NCBI GenBank assembly: GCA_964595365.1
Contig: CAZQQC010000065.1
Span: 1-16,529, forward strand
Source of the DNA: Fen-1258 sp964595365
Lineage (GTDB): Bacteria; Bacteroidota; Ignavibacteria; Ignavibacteriales; Melioribacteraceae
DNA length: 16,529 nucleotides
Direction of reading: 5' to 3'
The notes beneath the pieces were generated by a model that had not been told where the DNA came from, did not search any database, and was given only the letters and a program-made list of their open reading frames with translations. Made by a program: the position numbers and the translations under genes. Positions 15,325-16,529 of the stretch are shown in pieces. How positions within the stretch are numbered: position 1 is the stretch's first letter; each line of letters begins with the position of its first letter.

Positions 15325-16179
15325 TTACTTTTCGGCACAGAATTGTTCAACCTTTCCATTACTTAGAGCGCAAAATACTTTGCTAGCCAGGCTGACAAAT
15401 AATCCGTGTTCGACAATGCCCGCGCGCTTATTTAACAATGCCGAGAGTTCTCTTACATTTTTAATCATACCGAAATTTGCATCGATAATAAAATTTCCTT
15501 CGTCGGTTACAAAATAATTTCCACCTGATGTTCTGCGAATTTTTGTATCGGCTCCCAGTCCATCCAGGAATTTTTTTTCAACTGCAAAAGCCATTTGAAC
15601 TACTTCGACAGGCACGGGCAATTTTTCGCCAAGATACTTAGAGCGTTTCGATTCATCCGTTATAATAATTAATCGTTTGCTTGCTTGAGCCAAAATTTTT
15701 TCTCTGAGCAGTGCACCGCCGCCGCCTTTTATAAGATTAATTCTTGTCAATCCTTCTTTGGATAAATCTGTTTGCTGCCCGGCAAGATCGTGCTCAAAAT
15801 TGCCTACTGTAAACTCATCGGCGCCATCAATAGTAAGATCAATTGGTAATTCTAAAATTGAGAATTTAGAATTGAACGGTTTAACCGTATCACATTTCAC
15901 ATTTGCTCTTTTTTCTTCTGGCAAATTTCTCGTTTCAGATTTTTTCAACGCTTCATCTAAAGTGATTAAAGGAATATCAAGACGCTTCGCTTCCTTTTCC
16001 GTATTCATAGAGCTAGGAATTCCGTGTATGTTTTTCAGTTCGCCGCTTTTCAGTTTCTCGGAAATTTTTTCGAGCGCAAATTGAACCGTGCTGCCGGTAC
16101 CCAGCCCGATTATCATTCCCGACTCTATTTCTTCAACTGCACTTTCTGCCGCTAATTTCTTTTGTTGGTTCGTATTCAT
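15325..16179 (-). CDS. rpiA: Ribose-5-phosphate isomerase A with two in-frame insertions
   Basis: RpiA interconverts ribose 5-phosphate and ribulose 5-phosphate in the pentose phosphate pathway in the cytoplasm. The family motifs are intact: IIGLGTGSTVQ (23-33, phosphate loop), IDGADE (117-122), LIKGGGGALLREK (149-161, with the catalytic Lys/Glu region), and a conserved PVPVEVV (188-194). At 284 residues it is about 65 longer than the E. coli enzyme. The excess is concentrated in two places, roughly 78-110 between the LDEA strand and DLTIDGAD, and 124-147 between DGADEF and NLIKGGGG. The DNA of the first insertion holds two inverted repeats. I chose the ATG at 16179 because the family starts there (NQQKKLAAESAVEEI). 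A TTG twelve codons upstream is possible; neither has a clear ribosome site. Two stops in a row (TAATAG) end the gene. Confidence 0.95.
   Translation of the reverse strand: MNTNQQKKLAAESAVEEIESGMIIGLGTGSTVQFALEKISEKLKSGELKNIHGIPSSMNTEKEAKRLDIPLITLDEALKKSETRNLPEEKRANVKCDTVKPFNSKFSILELPIDLTIDGADEFTVGNFEHDLAGQQTDLSKEGLTRINLIKGGGGALLREKILAQASKRLIIITDESKRSKYLGEKLPVPVEVVQMAFAVEKKFLDGLGADTKIRRTSGGNYFVTDEGNFIIDANFGMIKNVRELSALLNKRAGIVEHGLFVSLASKVFCALSNGKVEQFCAEK
15848..15873. repeat. Inverted repeat inside rpiA insertion 1
   Basis: AATTCTAAA at 15848-15856 is matched by its exact reverse complement TTTAGAATT at 15865-15873. Allowing one bulged base, the arms extend inward to 15859 and 15863, leaving only GAG as loop. 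It encodes residues about 103-111 of RpiA, inside a segment absent from the normal family. Confidence 0.75.
15876..15888. repeat. Second short palindrome inside rpiA insertion 1
   Basis: ACGGTT at 15876-15881 and AACCGT at 15883-15888 are perfect reverse complements around a single T. The palindrome lies two bases from the neighbouring inverted repeat and in the same insertion. Confidence 0.7.
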
Positions 16180-16529
16180 AAGTATTATTCTGTTATAATA
16201 ACTTACCTTACGCAAGATTTGATTAACCGCGAAAAATTAAAATTGCAAAACGGGTATTTTCTGTAAAACAACAAAAATTTGTTTGTCGAACCCAAACCTT
16301 GCATAACATCAGTTAATAATTATTTTCATCTGCAAGATAAATAAATCGGTTTAGAAGTTAAAAACTTTCGTAAAGTTATAAGCGATGAATCAATATTCTT
16401 TTCTTCAACAACAAAACAACATCTCTCGGAACGCTGTAATTAAATCTGTATTAATTTCAGAAATTATTTTCTTTCCTTTTCGTCGAAAAAGGTACAACTT
16501 TTGAAATAGCCAAACCCGATTATAATTTT
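16180..16529. other. Right-edge stretch without a recognised gene
   Basis: These 350 bases are AT-rich. The upstream region of rpiA, and so its promoter, should lie here, but no box fits well enough to call. A 39-codon reading from 16385 on the plus strand and a 41-codon reading entering from the right edge on the minus strand (ending at 16405) both exist. Neither resembles a known protein, and they overlap each other, so I support neither. Confidence 0.4.

Noticed and set aside
15313..15329. Hairpin AGTAAT/ATTACT at the end of rpiA as a terminator
   Set aside because: The stem is only six weak pairs and no T-run follows it on the minus strand; the bases there are A-rich.
16385..16504. 39-codon plus-strand reading frame near the right edge
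   Set aside because: It has no ribosome site or family resemblance, and it has an equally long competing frame on the other strand.

Overview
This AT-rich window looks like the chromosome of a free-living, anaerobic or facultative bacterium of the Bacteroidota/Chlorobi/Ignavibacteriota neighbourhood. The pointers are periplasmic TPR proteins with Gln-terminated signal peptides, a b6-type quinol/multihaem cytochrome cluster, and codon use rich in A and T. The phylum is inferred from gene flavour, because no rRNA or other phylogenetic marker is present apart from clpX and rpiA.

Left part, minus strand (1-5472). Reading in the direction of transcription, there is a small Trm112-like protein, an FAD-linked 2-hydroxyacid oxidase, an exported TPR protein and clpX. 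The last three are joined by short overlaps. Beyond clpX lie a dead hicA toxin gene (393-615) and the first 98 codons of an exported protein that runs off the left edge.

Middle part, plus strand (5548-7364). A TrpF-family protein lacking its N-terminal part and part of its phosphate loop is coupled by a 4-nt overlap to a 12-helix flippase-like membrane protein resembling ANKH.

Respiratory cluster, plus strand (7664-14972). A DUF2339-like polytopic membrane protein is followed closely by an octahaem cytochrome c, a Tat-exported four-cluster ferredoxin, an NrfD-type quinone-site membrane subunit, a Rieske protein, a b6/subunit IV fused cytochrome b, and a nonahaem cytochrome c. Together they read as two quinol-linked modules sharing one locus: multihaem c/FeS/NrfD without any molybdopterin subunit, and Rieske/cyt b in which a nonahaem c takes the place of cytochrome c1/f. 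They should move electrons between the menaquinol pool and periplasmic or extracellular carriers.

Right part (14973-16529). A decayed IS200/IS605 tnpA fragment is followed by rpiA on the minus strand. This rpiA carries two in-frame insertions flanking the active-site DGAD motif, one of them rich in inverted repeats. The last 350 bases hold nothing I can support.

The seams between intact operons hold most of the decay: a hicA pseudogene, a tnpA pseudogene and a degraded trpF-like gene. No tRNA, rRNA or CRISPR array was seen.
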